Below, in pieces: positions 54,701-57,700 of a DNA stretch of 64,000 nt. Position numbers and translations under genes: made by a program. Under the pieces are notes generated by a model. It made no database searches. It worked only from the letters and a program-made list of their open reading frames with translations, and had not been told where the DNA came from. This DNA comes from Fragum whitleyi (lineage: Eukaryota > Mollusca > Bivalvia > Cardiida > Cardiidae): NCBI GenBank assembly GCA_948146395.1, contig OX411547.1, forward strand, positions 32,716,614-32,780,613, written 5' to 3'. Numbering within the stretch: position 1 is the first letter of the stretch; each line of letters opens with the position of its first letter.

Positions 54701-57700
54701 ACCAGTGTCTTTTTCACTGCGTTTATTGGGGATATAAAGTGCAATTGCCTTAGCACATGGCTTAAACATAACCCCCTACGGGCGTTATTTGCCATGTGCT
54801 AAGGCAATTGCACTTTATACCCCAATAAACGCAGTAAAAAAGACACTCATCCCTATAATAAGCTCTTCTGCAGGTTTCTTTTAGAATCTGATTTTTAAAT
54901 TTCACTACATGTATTACTAGATGACCTAACTGTTTATATGTGACACATTTAATGAAATAATTTCCTCCTATTAGACTATCTTGAGTAAAATATCTCAAGA
55001 TTGTAGCAAGAGCATCGCCTAAGAGTGCCTATGCTCGGCTGTTCATGCACCTAGAGTTATACTCATTGATAGTGTATATTTCCCTTATGATGGTGAAGAG
55101 GTGTGCCAAGTTTTAAGTGAATACCTTTAGTAGAACCAGAGATAACACAAAATGTCAAAGTTTTTGCATGACGCCGATGACAATGATGATGACGATGACA
55201 ACAGCACTGAAGTTTAGAAAACAGCTGAGCTATAAAAAATTTATATGTATTGTTATCATGGAAAAAAGTGTCACACCTTTCCTCAGATAAGACTATTCAC
55301 AAAGCTCACTCCACCAACAGTGCAGGCTTTCATGGCCTCTCTATCAGGGAAAGTATTAGACCTAATATCATGTAATGCTATCAAGATAACATCTTCATTG
55401 GCAGAAAATGGTCTGTAACTCAATAAAAGTATTGGCTCGTAAAAACCAGAGGTGTTAACACTGCAAGGCTTTCAAAGTAAATTGATTATCATTTTTAGTA
55501 CTCTGGCTGCTCTCTGCAGAATTTAAGAGGGCACCTGTTAAAGGCAAGTGTTTAACTTTAAACCCTTTTGATGGTCCCAGCAAAAGCATCTTGTTAGGGA
55601 TAATGCTGATCCAAGTCTGCACAGGATGTGTCTTTTTTTTCCTTTTTTTTCATGAAACAAGATTTTAGGTTGCAATTCTTTGTTTGTTTGTTTGTTTGTT
55701 TGTTTGTTTGTTTGTTTGTTTGAATTGGGTATTATGCTTCTTTCCAAAATAATTCTATCATATAGCTGCAGTTTGAGTACCTAACAATTGATTCCTGGTA
55801 TTTCTCACACCAGTACTACCAGTCTACCATCACAACCTTTCCATGACTCTAGCCTCCCACTTAATTTGCATTAAATATTTACAAAAGTAGCCTAAACAGG
55901 ATTGTTACTTTGGGCAATAATATTGACAATTACATTGAATTTAGATTTAATATTGCCCATATATGATTTATATAATGTCAATCATTAGTCAATTTGTTCA
56001 TACAATATTACTGTTAATATTATTGATTATGTATTGGCGCCACTAAATTGTTACCATTGAGAAGGAACTTAAAATTTCTGTATTTGATAAAAAGGTCTAC
56101 CTATGAAAAAGCATGTTTGCATGCTCCAATGCCATTAAGGCTGGTTACATCGATAAAATCAATGTTCAAGTTAATCAATTCTCCAGGTCATTAGACAATC
56201 AGATTTTGGAAACCATAGAATATGAGATGAGATGGCTCATTGATTATCAGGTTAACACTATTTGCTACCATTTAAGCCCTGCAGTACGTGACATTGTCCA
56301 TCTACTTGGAATTGCCATCAAAAAGAGTAATGAAACAGCAAAAGCATCTTTTCTAGACAAAGAAAAAGTCACCAAATACTACCATTTTGTCTTATAACTA
56401 TACAAATATCCGTGTGATAACATCCCTATTGATATTTTTTATGATATCACATATTTAATTTTAGAACAATGATATAATGCAGTTATTTTTAGAAACTTGC
56501 ATTTCTGTTAGAAACATCTACGAAAACAAGGCAAATAGAGGTTATAAGATAAATATAATACATGCTTAGTGTATTGTATGAAAAAATATCTAACTTGATT
56601 GTAGGAATTGATGTGTGACATGTGATTACAATACATTTGAATACAATCAACAAGTCAAAATAGCGAAAAATCGACTTGGGATTAGTTTAAATCAGCCTTA
56701 GCTTCATGTGAATCTTGATGTCAGGGTGAGAAATAGTGGGAATAAATATTGGCCAGTCCTTAATCTTCTACTTGTCCCATTATAGCTAGATCTGTCTAAA
56801 CGGGGACTAACTCCACCCACCAGTGCTTTGTCCCAGTTTCAGACAAAGTTAAATTGTGACCTTAACTGTTTGACCTTCCAGACCCAAAAACGATTGGGCA
56901 CCTCCTTGGGTCATCTGCAACCATTGTATTAAGTTTCATGATGGTAGGTCACTTTGTTCTTGAGTCAGAGTCAGGAAAAGAAAGTCTATTAATGGACTAA
57001 CAGATGGATGGACAGACAGGCAGGCATTTGAAAGCAATATAACCCATCTCCCCCCATGCTTCATATGTTAGGGGGGTTATAATGAGAGGAATATGGAGAT
57101 ATAATTATGCACTTGTTAATTCCAAACACAGAAATAGTCTAAGCATAAAGACCTACCTTCTGGTGACTCCTCTTGCATGTAAGACCCAGTCAAGTATCGA
57201 TGAACCAGTGCTGATTTCCCACTCTGTACATTGCCCAATATACCCTGTAATAGACAAATATATTTCAAGTTTCATATCAATACCTTTAGTACCAAAATTT
57301 TGATGACAACACCAGAGCTGCAAATAGAAAGGCATTTTGTATTTCAAATTCAATTTTTTCAAAAATACTAACATGAACACTACATTCTGTGTTTTGCATA
57401 GCTCCCTTGATGCTTTATTACAAAAATTTAGATGTGTTTATGAACCAGCAATGCCCCTGAAAATGGAAAATGTTCCAAGTTTTGTCCTTGACAGATGACA
57501 TTAACCTTGTCACATGACCTTGACCTTAGTATCTGCAGATGTATATGTATAAGATCTAACATCTTGTCAAATATAAATTTAAGTATTGTATCTTGAATAG
57601 GCTGTAAGTAATTGCCAATGTACAGTTTTGGGTGAAGTTTTGCAGACTGAAGGACAAACAGACAGATGATATTAACCCTTGTCATGCTGATCCCGGAATA

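Larger units (their letters stand above)
43002..57156. other. AGAP intron 3, 14.2 kb
   Basis: Hosts the 7.5-kb transposon and several repeats listed separately. Stretches where I see nothing specific: 43915-44500, 44580-45085, 53570-54690, 54860-55010 and 56650-56775. A hairpin lies at 44510-44575 (AAGAATTGAAGACTGT...), and another at 53500-53560 pairs AAAACATTGTCTTTAATGAA with its complement. Confidence 0.6.
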
